Shown: one piece after another, positions 52,652-59,573 of the stretch
How the letters are laid out: each line of letters begins with the position of its first letter
Position numbering within the stretch: the stretch's first letter is position 1
Origin: Phycisphaerae bacterium
Lineage (GTDB): Bacteria > Planctomycetota > Phycisphaerae > SM23-33
NCBI GenBank assembly: GCA_018335035.1
Contig: JAGXKT010000013.1
Coordinates: forward strand, 1-59,573
Reading direction: 5' to 3'
Length of the DNA: 59,573 nt
Notes under the pieces: model-generated
Told to the model about the DNA's origin: nothing
Database searches by the model: none
The model's input: the letters and a program-made list of their open reading frames with translations, nothing else
Program-made: the position numbers and the translations under genes

Positions 52652-53217
52652 GGTCGCGGCCTGCGGCAGTGGTCCTGCCAGTGTCGTTTGACGGCCGCGA
52701 GACGGTCGGCGTCGAGCGGGCTGTCGGTCGCGGCGTCGAACAGGTGCACCAGCCCGCTGGGGCGGCGGACTTCGATCCGCATCGCCCGCGGGCCGGTGCC
52801 GACGCGGACGACGTAATCGGCCTCTACGCCCCACGGCTGGAAGCGCACGGTCAGCGTCCCGCGCTGCGCCTGCCGCCGGTCGGGCGGGATGCGGATCAGC
52901 TCGTCCACCTCACCGAGCAGCGCGCTGCGGGCCCAGGGCGCGTCGAGCGGCTCCGGCCGGCCGGCGGCGTCGACGTCGTAGACCTCCGCGCGATACGCCG
53001 CGCCCTGCGGGATCAGCCGCACCTGACACGGCCGCGCCGTGCTCGCCGCTCGCCACCGCGCCTGGCGCAGCACCCAGACCAGCTCGTAGGCGCTCGAGCG
53101 CGCCGCCAGCGTCCGCCCGCCGCCCCACAACGCCGGCGCCGCGATCGCCGTGACGAGCCCCAGGATCGCCATGACCAGCAGCAGCTCCAGAAGCGTGAAC
53201 GAGCGGTTTCGCGTCAT
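52648..53217 (-). CDS. gspH: Pseudopilin GspH
   Basis: This 189-residue protein has the prepilin motif RNRS|FTLLELLLVMAILGLVTAI, with Ser rather than Gly before the cleavage site. A GspH-type beta domain follows (AYELVWVLRQARWRAASTARPCQVRL, GTLTVRFQPWGVEADYVV). The ATG at 53217 is chosen because the motif must lie near the start. It is separated from gspG by about 167 bp holding a degenerate copy of the GGGTGCC hairpin element. Confidence 0.85.
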   Translation of the reverse strand: MTRNRSFTLLELLLVMAILGLVTAIAAPALWGGGRTLAARSSAYELVWVLRQARWRAASTARPCQVRLIPQGAAYRAEVYDVDAAGRPEPLDAPWARSALLGEVDELIRIPPDRRQAQRGTLTVRFQPWGVEADYVVRVGTGPRAMRIEVRRPSGLVHLFDAATDSPLDADRLAAVKRHWQDHCRRPRP

Positions 53218-53384
53218 GGTGCGCAGGTCCCTTGCTCTCCGTGCCCTGGTTCGCGAAGCCATCACGTCTGCGTCCTCCCGCCGGCCGCGACGGCGTGGCG
53301 GCTCGCCCGGCGCGCCGCGAGAGCCGCACTCGGCGACCGCGATTTCGCGTCGCGTGTCTCGTGCGTCTGCGGTGAAACGCGCGG

Positions 53385-53801
53385 TCATTCGACGGGCGTG
53401 CGTCCGATGTCGTCGTCGGTGCCTTCGGTGCCGTCGGGGCCCGGGGAGAACAGCACGTAGTCCGCCCCGTCGTCCACGGTGCGGTAGATGTACGCGTGGC
53501 CCCAGGGGTCCTCGGGCACCTGCCTCTCGTCGAGGTACGGCCCGGCCCAGCGGTTTTCGTCAAGCCCGGACGGGCGGCGGACCAGCGCCTCCAAGCCCTC
53601 GGTCGTCGTCGGGAGGCGCCCGGCATTGACGTCGAATCGTCCCAGAGCCGTCTTGAGTTCCTCGACTTGCGCCCCGGTGATATCCTCGCGGCTGCGCCCG
53701 GCGATGCCGATGAGCTTGGGCAGCACCAGTGCGGCCAGCAGGCCGATAATCACGACGACCAGCAGGATTTCCATCAGCGTGAACGCATGTCTCTTTGTCA
53801 T
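53385..53801 (-). CDS. gspG: Major pseudopilin GspG
   Basis: This 138-residue protein has the prepilin motif KRHA|FTLMEILLVVVIIGLLAAL, with Ala at -1. The GspG body follows (LKTALGRFDVNAGRLPTTTEGLEALV, GPYLDERQVPEDPWGHAYIY) and the calcium loop FSPGPDGTEGTDDDIG. It polymerises into the T2SS pseudopilus. Upstream lies the 130-bp tandem duplication and then gspF. Confidence 0.95.
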   Translation of the reverse strand: MTKRHAFTLMEILLVVVIIGLLAALVLPKLIGIAGRSREDITGAQVEELKTALGRFDVNAGRLPTTTEGLEALVRRPSGLDENRWAGPYLDERQVPEDPWGHAYIYRTVDDGADYVLFSPGPDGTEGTDDDIGRTPVE

Positions 53802-53848
53802 GATGCAGTTCTCCGCGTACGTCGAACGCCGAGTGACGAATGCTCAAT

Positions 53849-54110
53849 GCCGGGGTGCCGTGGTTTGCGAAGCAACCACGTCGGCAACGATCCGCCGGTA
53901 GCGGCGCCCGTTCATTTGCCATTTCTCATTGAACATCGGCCAGTGTGTCTCATCCGCCGACCAGCGTATTCATCATCAGCCGGGGTGCCGTGGTTTGCGA
54001 AGCAACCACGTCGGCAACGATCCGCCGGTAGCGGCGCCCGTTCATTTGCCATTTCTCATTGAACATCGGCCAGTGTGTCTCATCCGCCGACCAGCGTATT
54101 CATCATCAGC
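53849..54110. repeat. 130-bp tandem duplication covering the gspF 3' end
   Basis: Bases 53849-53980 are repeated exactly at 53979-54110, with 2 bp (GC) of shared junction. Each copy contains a GGGTGCC-headed hairpin (53859-53880 and 53989-54010) and the last 31 bp of gspF including its stop. Only the second copy is joined to the gene. Confidence 0.95.
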
Positions 54111-55177
54111 ACGGGCAGCAGCAGGGCGACGACGGTCAGCCCGACGACCAGCCCGATCAACAGGATAATCACCGGCTCGACGAGCGACAGCAGCGTATCG
54201 ACACGGAGCTGGAAGTCGCGCCGCCGCTGGTGCGACAGGCGGTCCATCGCCCCGGCAAGCCGGCCCGTGGCCTCGCTGACGACGATCATCTCAATGGCGG
54301 TCGCGTCGAAGAAGCGGCTGCCTTTCATCGTGCCGCTGAGCGGCTCGCCGCTCTCGACGGCGCGGGCGAGGGCCTCGACCTCCCGCCGCAGGGCGCTGTT
54401 GGCCAGAACACCGGCCGCCATCCGCAAGCTGCTCAGCACGGCCGCCCCGCCGGTCAGCAGCAGCGCCATCGTCCCGGCGAAGCGGCTCATCTCCCAGTCG
54501 CGCAGCACGCGCCCGACGACGGGCGCCCGCAGCACCGCCGCGTCCCAGCGACTTCGAAACGCCGGCCAGCGGAACATCGCGCGGACCGCCAGCGCCAACG
54601 CCACCACGGCCACCAACAACCAGACCCAGTAGCCCGCGATGAACCCGCTGACGGCCAGCAGCAGTTGCGTCGGACCGGGCAGGTTCTGCTCGGCGGTGCG
54701 ATAGATTTCCGTAAACCGCGGCACCACAAAGGTCAACAAAAACACGACCGAGGCGACGGCCGTGATCGCCAGCACGCCGGGGTAGGCCAGCTTGCCGCGA
54801 ATTTGCCGCGCCGCGGCGACCTGCTGTGACGCGTGCTGGGCGAGGTTGCTCAGCGTCTGCTGGAGGAAGCCGCCCGTCTCGGCCGCACGAACCATCGCGA
54901 TCTGCACCTCGGAGAAGTGCGCCCGCAGCGAGCCCATCGCCTCGGCGAGGGAGCGCCCGGCCACGATCTCGCCGTGCAAGCGGCCGGCCAAGGCGCCGAG
55001 CGGGCTGTCGCCAGCTTGTCGCGCCACGGCCTCGAGCGCGCGCGCCAGCGAGCAGCCGGCGTCGAGCAGGTCCGACAGCTGCACCATCAGCGCGGCCACG
55101 TCGCGCGTCGTCAGGCGCCCGATGCGCCCCGATCGCGTCGCGTCCTGCGCCGGCTTGTCCGGGGTCGTCACGTCCAT
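54080..55177 (-). CDS. gspF: T2SS inner-membrane platform protein GspF
   Basis: This 365-residue protein has two T2SSF domains, each with LxxLLxAGxxL-type starts: LMVQLSDLLDAGCSLARALEAVA and FAGTMALLLTGGAAVLSSLRMA. Three membrane helices follow the usual order, the last being PVIILLIGLVVGLTVVALLLPV. It connects the GspE ATPase to pseudopilus assembly. The ATG at 55177 was chosen; an upstream extension would run through repeat DNA. The N-terminal cytoplasmic region is slightly short. Confidence 0.95.
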   Translation of the reverse strand: MDVTTPDKPAQDATRSGRIGRLTTRDVAALMVQLSDLLDAGCSLARALEAVARQAGDSPLGALAGRLHGEIVAGRSLAEAMGSLRAHFSEVQIAMVRAAETGGFLQQTLSNLAQHASQQVAAARQIRGKLAYPGVLAITAVASVVFLLTFVVPRFTEIYRTAEQNLPGPTQLLLAVSGFIAGYWVWLLVAVVALALAVRAMFRWPAFRSRWDAAVLRAPVVGRVLRDWEMSRFAGTMALLLTGGAAVLSSLRMAAGVLANSALRREVEALARAVESGEPLSGTMKGSRFFDATAIEMIVVSEATGRLAGAMDRLSHQRRRDFQLRVDTLLSLVEPVIILLIGLVVGLTVVALLLPVLMMNTLVGG

Positions 55178-55233
55178 TGCCGCAGCGTGGTTGCTCTCCC
55201 GGCACGCCGGAATCGCAGCCCACGGCACCCATT

Positions 55234-55299
55234 TACCCGTATCTCAAAGCACACATACCCGTATCTCAAAGCACACATACCCGTATCTCGAAGCACGCA
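55234..55299. repeat. Three 22-bp tandem repeats between gspE and gspF
   Basis: TACCCGTATCTC followed by AAAGCACACA occurs at 55234-55255 and 55256-55277. The third copy, at 55278-55299, differs at two bases. There are no spacers, so it is not CRISPR. The 312-base gap (55178-55489) also has a GGGTGCC hairpin at 55315-55342 and no gene. Confidence 0.9.
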
Positions 55300-55314
55300 G
55301 CCGCATCGCAAGGC

Positions 55315-55342
55315 GGGTGCCGTGGTTTGCGAAGCAACCACG
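55315..55342 (+). repeat. GGGTGCC-headed hairpin element
   Basis: GGGTGCC (55315-55321) leads into CGTGGTTTGC, loop GAA and GCAACCACG (stem 55321-55342, one bulged T). It is identical in this core to the copies at 53859-53880 and 53989-54010, with a degenerate one near 53245-53266. Confidence 0.8.
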
Positions 55343-55489
55343 TCGTCGACTTCCCGCCGGTAAGCGGCGCCGCGCTGGCTTTCTCCGCGTGCCGCAAGAG
55401 CAGCCCACGGCGCCCGCCGGTGTTCTGGCTTCGCGAACTTCGTGCAATTCGTGGTTTATGGTGTCGCAGACATCTGTGTCATCCGCGGG

Positions 55490-57241
55490 TTACGCGGTTT
55501 GTTCCGTGCCGGGGTTTTCGGTCACGTCGCGCGTGACGCGGTAGAGTTCCTCGCAGCTCGTGACGCCGGCGATGACGCGTTCGACGCCGGCGGTGCGGAG
55601 CGGCACGAGCCCCCCGGCCGCAGCCGAGTGGCGGATGGTCGCTTCCGGCGCGCCGTCGGCGATCTGCTCGGCAATGGTCGCCCCGACGAGGAAGCTCTCG
55701 AAGATGCCCGTCCGCCCGCGGTAGCCGCTCTGGCGGCAGGCCTCGCAGCCGGTGCCGCGATAGACGGCGTGCCCGCTCAGCGCGGGAAACTCCCGCAGGG
55801 CCTCGTCGGACAGCGTGTCGGGCTGCTTGCAGTGCTCGCAGACGACGCGCACCAGCCGCTGGGCGAGCACGACCTTGACGGCCGAGGCGATCATGTACCG
55901 CGGCACGCCCATGCCCGCCAGCCGCCCGATTGCCGTCGGCGCGTCGTTGGTGTGCAGCGTCGCCACCACGAGATGTCCGGTAATCGCGGCGTTCATGGCG
56001 ATGTTGGCGGTGGCGGCGTCGCGGATTTCGCCGATCATGATCACGTCCGGGTCGTGGCGGACGATGTTGCGCAACAGGTTGGAAAAGCCCAGCCCGATCG
56101 ACTCGCGCACCTGGATCTGCGTGATGCCCTCCAGGCGGTACTCGACGGGGTCCTCGATGGTGATGATCTTCCGCTCGGGCCCGCGGACGTGATTCAGCGA
56201 GGCGTACAGCGTGGTGGTCTTGCCGCTGCCGGTCGGGCCGGTCACCAGCACCAGCCCCTGCGCCAGCGACAGCACGCGGCGGAAGTCCGCCAGCATCTCG
56301 CCCGGCATGCCCAGCTCGCCGAGGTCGCGGTACTGCGCCTGGCGGTCGAGAATCCGCAGCACGACCGACTCGCCGTAGATGCTGGGCACGACCGAAACGC
56401 GGACGTCGACGGTCCGCCCGAGGACGTTGAGGCGGATTTGCCCGTCCTGCGTGAGGCGCTTTTCCGCGATGTCCATGTCGGCGAGGACCTTGATCCGCGA
56501 GATGATGGCCTGTTCGAGTTGTTTGACGGCCGGGGGAACGGGCACGTCCTGGAGCACGCCGTCGATGCGGAAGCGGACGTGCAGCTCGCGCTCGAACGGC
56601 TCGACGTGGATGTCGCTGGCCTGGGCCTGAACGGCCTCGAACAGCACGCGGTTGACGAAGCGCGTGACCGAGGCCTCCTGGACGCTGTCGAGTTGATCGG
56701 TGATCGAGACGCTGGGGCTGGCGACGAGCTCGACGCGCGGCTCGGCCTGGCGGCTTTCGGTGACGACGTCGCTGACGGTCTCGGCCCCGAGCCCGTAGCA
56801 CCGCTCCAGGTAGCGTCGCAGGCGCGACGGCGCCGTCAGCGCCACGCGGACCGGCGCACCGATGCGCGTGGCGAGTTCGTCGCTGCGCAGGAGCGTCTCG
56901 GGACGGGACGTGACCAGCACGACCTGGTCGCCGTCGCGGGCAAGCGGGGCGACATCGCCGGCGAGGGCGTCGCGGCTGGGCAGGCGGGCGACCAGCGCCG
57001 CGTCCGGCTGGCGCTCGTCCAGCGGCTCGTACGCCGCGCCCAAAAAATCCGCCAGCAGGCGGTAGACCGCTTCCTCGTGGGTGGGGGAACGCTCGGCGAG
57101 CAGGTCGGCGACGTCCCGGTCGGTACGCTGGGCCTCGGCGGCCGCCCAGTCGATCAGCGGCGCCGGGACCTCGCCGTCGGCGCGCAGCGCCGCGGCGAAC
57201 GCGCCGCTGGTCCGCGCCGATTGTGTACGGGACTCACTCAT
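55490..57241 (-). CDS. gspE: T2SS assembly ATPase GspE
   Basis: This 583-residue hexameric ATPase powers pseudopilus assembly. An N1E-like domain precedes the core. Motifs: SDIHVEPFERELHVRFRIDG, Walker A GPTGSGKTTT, Asp box IEDPVEYRLEGITQIQV, Walker B DPDVIMIGEIRD, His box GHLVVATLHTNDA, and a zinc site of two CxxC pairs (CEHC, CEAC). All catalytic residues are intact. It is the first T2SS gene; its promoter should lie at 57242-57353, where a weak TATCGT is the best box I see. Confidence 0.97.
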   Translation of the reverse strand: MSESRTQSARTSGAFAAALRADGEVPAPLIDWAAAEAQRTDRDVADLLAERSPTHEEAVYRLLADFLGAAYEPLDERQPDAALVARLPSRDALAGDVAPLARDGDQVVLVTSRPETLLRSDELATRIGAPVRVALTAPSRLRRYLERCYGLGAETVSDVVTESRQAEPRVELVASPSVSITDQLDSVQEASVTRFVNRVLFEAVQAQASDIHVEPFERELHVRFRIDGVLQDVPVPPAVKQLEQAIISRIKVLADMDIAEKRLTQDGQIRLNVLGRTVDVRVSVVPSIYGESVVLRILDRQAQYRDLGELGMPGEMLADFRRVLSLAQGLVLVTGPTGSGKTTTLYASLNHVRGPERKIITIEDPVEYRLEGITQIQVRESIGLGFSNLLRNIVRHDPDVIMIGEIRDAATANIAMNAAITGHLVVATLHTNDAPTAIGRLAGMGVPRYMIASAVKVVLAQRLVRVVCEHCKQPDTLSDEALREFPALSGHAVYRGTGCEACRQSGYRGRTGIFESFLVGATIAEQIADGAPEATIRHSAAAGGLVPLRTAGVERVIAGVTSCEELYRVTRDVTENPGTEQTA

Positions 57242-57353
57242 GAGCGCTCATGCGGGCGAAGGACGATACCCCTACAACCCGGCCGGTCGCCCGTGCGACT
57301 GCTGAAAATCGCATCGGCACAATCGCATCGGCGACGCCATGGTCCCCGCGGCG

Positions 57354-57905
57354 CTACGCGATCTTCTCGGTCGTGAAGCGGAATACCTGCGTGTCCGGCT
57401 CGCGCCACGCGCCGGGCGGCAGGCCCGCCTTGGACGCGCAGCAGTGGTCGAGGAATTGCTCGACGTCCCAGCCCATCTCGATGGCGACTTCGGGCAGGAA
57501 GCACCCGCTCTGCCAGCCGCGTTTGACGTAGATGCCGTGCGTGCCCGCCACCACGTCCTTAAGGGGTTCGCCCGTCGGCTCCAGCGGCGAGAGCACCGAC
57601 AGCTCCACGCTTACGTCGTCCAGCTCGTCCGGCATGATGCGATTGCCCACAAACCGCGGGTCCTGCGTCGCGGCCGCCACGGCCATCTTCACGATCGTCT
57701 CGCCCAGCGGCTCGCTCGGCGTGAATGTGCCGATGCACCCGCGAAGGGTCGCCCCGCTGTGCAGCGTCACGAAGCATCCGCGCGTCTCGGCGAGCACGCC
57801 GGCGGTCTGATCGGGCCTCGGCGGCGCCTGACCCGTGACGGCCGCGGCGACGGCCTGCCTGGCCAGCGTCAGCAGCGTCTCGCGCTCCTCCGGCGGTATC
57901 GGCAT
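57354..57905 (-). CDS. AMMECR1 domain protein
   Basis: The 183-residue protein has the invariant LRGCIGTFTPSEPLGETI, then DPRFVGNRIMPDELDDVSVELSVLSPLEP and GIYVKRGWQSGCFLPEVAIEMGWDVEQFLDHCC. The function is unproven; bacterial members are often near MEMO and a radical SAM enzyme, neither of which is here. MPIPPEER at 57905 was chosen because GGGAG lies upstream; an ATG 21 bases earlier lacks one. Confidence 0.93.
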   Translation of the reverse strand: MPIPPEERETLLTLARQAVAAAVTGQAPPRPDQTAGVLAETRGCFVTLHSGATLRGCIGTFTPSEPLGETIVKMAVAAATQDPRFVGNRIMPDELDDVSVELSVLSPLEPTGEPLKDVVAGTHGIYVKRGWQSGCFLPEVAIEMGWDVEQFLDHCCASKAGLPPGAWREPDTQVFRFTTEKIA

Positions 57906-57993
57906 CGTTACAACTCCCTGTTGCATCTATCCGGCGTACGTCCACCTGAAGACATTCTACCGGTCGGCGGTGCGTTGCGTCGACATCGGGTGC

Positions 57994-58016
57994 CACGGGC
58001 GTCGCCGACGCCCGTG
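57994..58016 (+). repeat. GGGTGCC-headed perfect hairpin
   Basis: CACGGGCGTC (57994-58003), loop GCC, GACGCCCGTG (58007-58016), preceded by GGGTG at 57988-57992. It has the same head as the gspE-F-G repeats but a quite different stem. Confidence 0.75.
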
Positions 58017-58082
58017 CACACCGCACGGAAGTCGGAGACGTTCGTGGAACCCACGCGCATGGAGGCCAGCGGCACCGCCACA

Positions 58083-58898
58083 TCACGTCCACCACGTCCG
58101 AAGCACGTCGGTCGCCGGCAGGTCGGCCAGCAGCAGCCAGGCGATGTTGACCGCGACGACCAGGTCGTACGACACCGTCATTCGCGGCGCCCGCCAGAGG
58201 CGCAGCATGTCGAGCCAGCCGGGCAGCGGGCGCACCGGCCGGCCCGCGCGGGCGCGCAGCGTCAACTGCGTGTGGCGCACCCGGCGCCAGACCGTCAGCG
58301 CCGGCAGCAGCGCCTGCTGGATCATCAGCGCCGGCACGTGCCCGGCGAACGTGCCGATCAGCACGGCCGTCGAACGCTCCCCGCGCTGCCAGAAGCCCAC
58401 CGAGCACGTGTCGATGAAGTCTTCCGCGCGGGCCTTGGTGTAGGAGATCATGTAGGCGTTGGCGACCGCGACCATCGCCAGCAGGCAGAAGGTCAGGTTT
58501 GCCGGCTCCCGCCGGGCGAAGCCGATGGCGATGCCGGCGTAGACGGCGAAATCGCTGAGCCGGTCGAGCGTGCTGTCGAGGAAGCCGCCGAAGGCGGTCT
58601 TGGACGTGCCGATTCGCGCCACGGCGCCGTCGAGCATGTCGCACGCCGAGGCCAGCACCAGCAGCAGCCCGGCCGGCAGGAGGAAGCCCGCCCCGCCGGC
58701 CGCATCGACCGACCAGGCGCCGGCGCGGAGAAGCGTCCCGTCCGCCCCGGCGCCGAGGGCGTAGCAGACGCCCGCCCCGCACGTCAGCGCCGCGCCGATC
58801 AGCGACAGCGTGTTCGGCGTGACGTGCAGGCGCACCAGCCCGCGGGCGATCGCGTCCCGCGCCGTCGCAAAACCGAAACCCACCGACCGTCCGATCAT
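58083..58898 (-). CDS. CDP-alcohol phosphatidyltransferase family protein
   Basis: This 271-residue membrane enzyme has the defining motif CDMLDGAVARIG...GGFLDSTLDRLSD (two Asp pairs) and about six helices. It transfers a phosphatidyl group from CDP-diacylglycerol to an alcohol such as glycerol-3-phosphate or inositol; the acceptor is not evident. MIGRSV at 58898 was chosen, with AGGA upstream. It is 36 bp downstream of the TlyA-like gene on the same strand, so probably one operon. Confidence 0.9.
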   Translation of the reverse strand: MIGRSVGFGFATARDAIARGLVRLHVTPNTLSLIGAALTCGAGVCYALGAGADGTLLRAGAWSVDAAGGAGFLLPAGLLLVLASACDMLDGAVARIGTSKTAFGGFLDSTLDRLSDFAVYAGIAIGFARREPANLTFCLLAMVAVANAYMISYTKARAEDFIDTCSVGFWQRGERSTAVLIGTFAGHVPALMIQQALLPALTVWRRVRHTQLTLRARAGRPVRPLPGWLDMLRLWRAPRMTVSYDLVVAVNIAWLLLADLPATDVLRTWWT

Positions 58899-58934
58899 GA
58901 TGCCGACTGTCCTACCGAAAGGCCCCCGCAATCG

Positions 58935-59516
58935 CTACGACAAAACGCCGCCCGGGGTGATCAGCAGCAGGAATTCCGCCCCGCCGCCCTTGCCGCGCAG
59001 GGGCGAGCGCATCGCGGCGCGGACCGGCGCGCCGGCGTCTCCGAGCCGCTCGCAGACGGTCCGGCAGATCGCCTCGGCCTCGGCGTCGGTCAGCGGCGGT
59101 CCGCCCCGTCGGCCGGACAGCTTGGCGCGCTCGTAGTGGCACTTGAGCAGCGAGACGATCCGTCCGCCGGGGCCCAGCCACCGCACAGCGGCCGGGATGA
59201 TCCGCGCCTGCGGTGTCCAGGCGACGTCGACGGCCAGCAGGTCGACCGGCTCGGGCGCCTCGCAGTGCAGGGCGTTGGTCCGCTCCATGACGACGACGCG
59301 CGGGTCCTTGCGGAGCGTCCAGGCCAGCGCGCCGTAGCCGGTGTCGACGGCGTAGACGCGCGCCGTCCCCCGCCTCAGGAGGCAATCGGTGAAGCCGCCG
59401 ACGTTCGCACCGAAATCGGCGCAGACGCGCCCCGCCGGGTCGATTCTGAAGGCGTCCAGCGCGGCGGCGAGCTTTTCGCCGCCCCGGCCGACGTACGGGC
59501 TGTCGCGACGGCTCAT
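58935..59516 (-). CDS. TlyA/FtsJ-like rRNA 2'-O-methyltransferase lacking the S4 domain
   Basis: This 193-residue protein matches the catalytic domain of TlyA: YVGRGGEKLAAALDAF, VCADFGANVGGFTDCLLRRG and ARVYAVDTGYGALAW. The K-D-K-E set is present (GGEKL, AVDVAW, LLKCHYE, GGAEFLLL). TlyA usually has an N-terminal S4 RNA-binding domain of about 60 residues; here the protein starts directly at the methyltransferase, with a strong GGAGGTG before the ATG. RNA recognition must therefore differ or need a partner. Confidence 0.85.
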   Translation of the reverse strand: MSRRDSPYVGRGGEKLAAALDAFRIDPAGRVCADFGANVGGFTDCLLRRGTARVYAVDTGYGALAWTLRKDPRVVVMERTNALHCEAPEPVDLLAVDVAWTPQARIIPAAVRWLGPGGRIVSLLKCHYERAKLSGRRGGPPLTDAEAEAICRTVCERLGDAGAPVRAAMRSPLRGKGGGAEFLLLITPGGVLS

Positions 59517-59539
59517 GGCACCTCCAAGGTAAATAGGGA

Positions 59540-59573
59540 CAGTCACCATTTTCGCATGCGAAAATGGTGACTG
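59540..59573. repeat. 34-bp perfect palindrome at the window end
   Basis: The last 34 bases are self-complementary around CGCATGCG. The left arm begins CAGTCACCATTTT and the right arm ends AAAATGGTGACTG. It continues an AAATAGGGA stretch on the left. The sequence stops exactly at the arm's end, so the full dyad may be longer. Confidence 0.9.

Noticed and set aside
55234-55299. CRISPR array
   Set aside because: The 22-bp units are directly adjacent with no spacers, and there are no cas genes.
1-59573. Insertion sequences
   Set aside because: No transposase-like gene was recognised on either strand. Only small palindromic repeats are present.

Overview
The window is about 59.6 kb of high-GC bacterial chromosome with dense genes, both ends cut. 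The gene content points to a planctomycete, probably near the Phycisphaerae. It has a sulfatase-modifying-factor domain protein, a very large membrane protein of a type I know mainly from planctomycetes, a FloA/NfeD operon, SGNH hydrolases, an L-fucose isomerase-like enzyme, Gfo/Idh/MocA and AP-endonuclease-type sugar enzymes, and a type II secretion (T2SS) operon with unusual domain arrangements. The taxonomic call is an inference from gene content; no rRNA is present.

Layout. 1-6.3 kb: 3' end of a formylglycine-generating-enzyme-like gene, trpS, a DUF547 lipoprotein divergent from an AsmA-like membrane protein, a small Cys-rich protein divergent from a YmdB-like phosphodiesterase. 6.4-19.6 kb (all minus): DUF6785-like membrane protein, two GT-C glycosyltransferases, HtpX-like protease with LemA and a coiled-coil membrane protein, fucose-isomerase-like enzyme, and an ABC exporter carrying an apparent PDZ domain in its first external loop. 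19.9-24.2 kb: membrane-microdomain operon (NfeD protease, NfeD, FloA, basic tail protein). 24.3-26.6 kb: oxidoreductase and SGNH hydrolase. 26.7-31.9 kb: phage-flavoured cassette with an orphan terminase large subunit containing a five-Cys insert, an ABC ATPase-GNAT fusion, a small HTH protein, and a divergent XRE/S24 repressor whose catalytic Ser is Pro. 32.1-43.5 kb: large metalloprotease-like/MORN lipoprotein, tRNA-Thr(CGT), SGNH hydrolase, ruvC, ispH, secreted protein, sugar isomerase/epimerase with LysR regulator, dapB, endonuclease V, tRNA-Arg(TCT). 43.7-57.2 kb: T2SS operon gspE-F-G-H-I-J-K-L-(M/C)-lipoprotein-D. 57.3-59.5 kb: AMMECR1 protein, CDP-alcohol phosphatidyltransferase, TlyA-like methyltransferase. 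The window ends on a 34-bp perfect palindrome.

How the genes work together. The T2SS operon supplies the ATPase, platform, five pseudopilins, assembly factors and secretin. It has no separate gspC; the gspM-position gene appears to end in two GspC/PilP-like modules. No prepilin peptidase is in view. The NfeD-FloA operon would organise membrane microdomains. LemA plus the HtpX-like protease form a common membrane quality-control pair.

Non-coding content is unusually rich. Intergenic gaps hold short imperfect or perfect palindromes preceded by GTAGGG or GGGTGCC, an architecture like the REP elements mobilised by RAYT transposases. There is also a 130-bp tandem duplication at the gspF 3' end and a 3 x 22-bp tandem repeat. 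Several genes have a -10 box so close to the ATG that the transcript should be leaderless.
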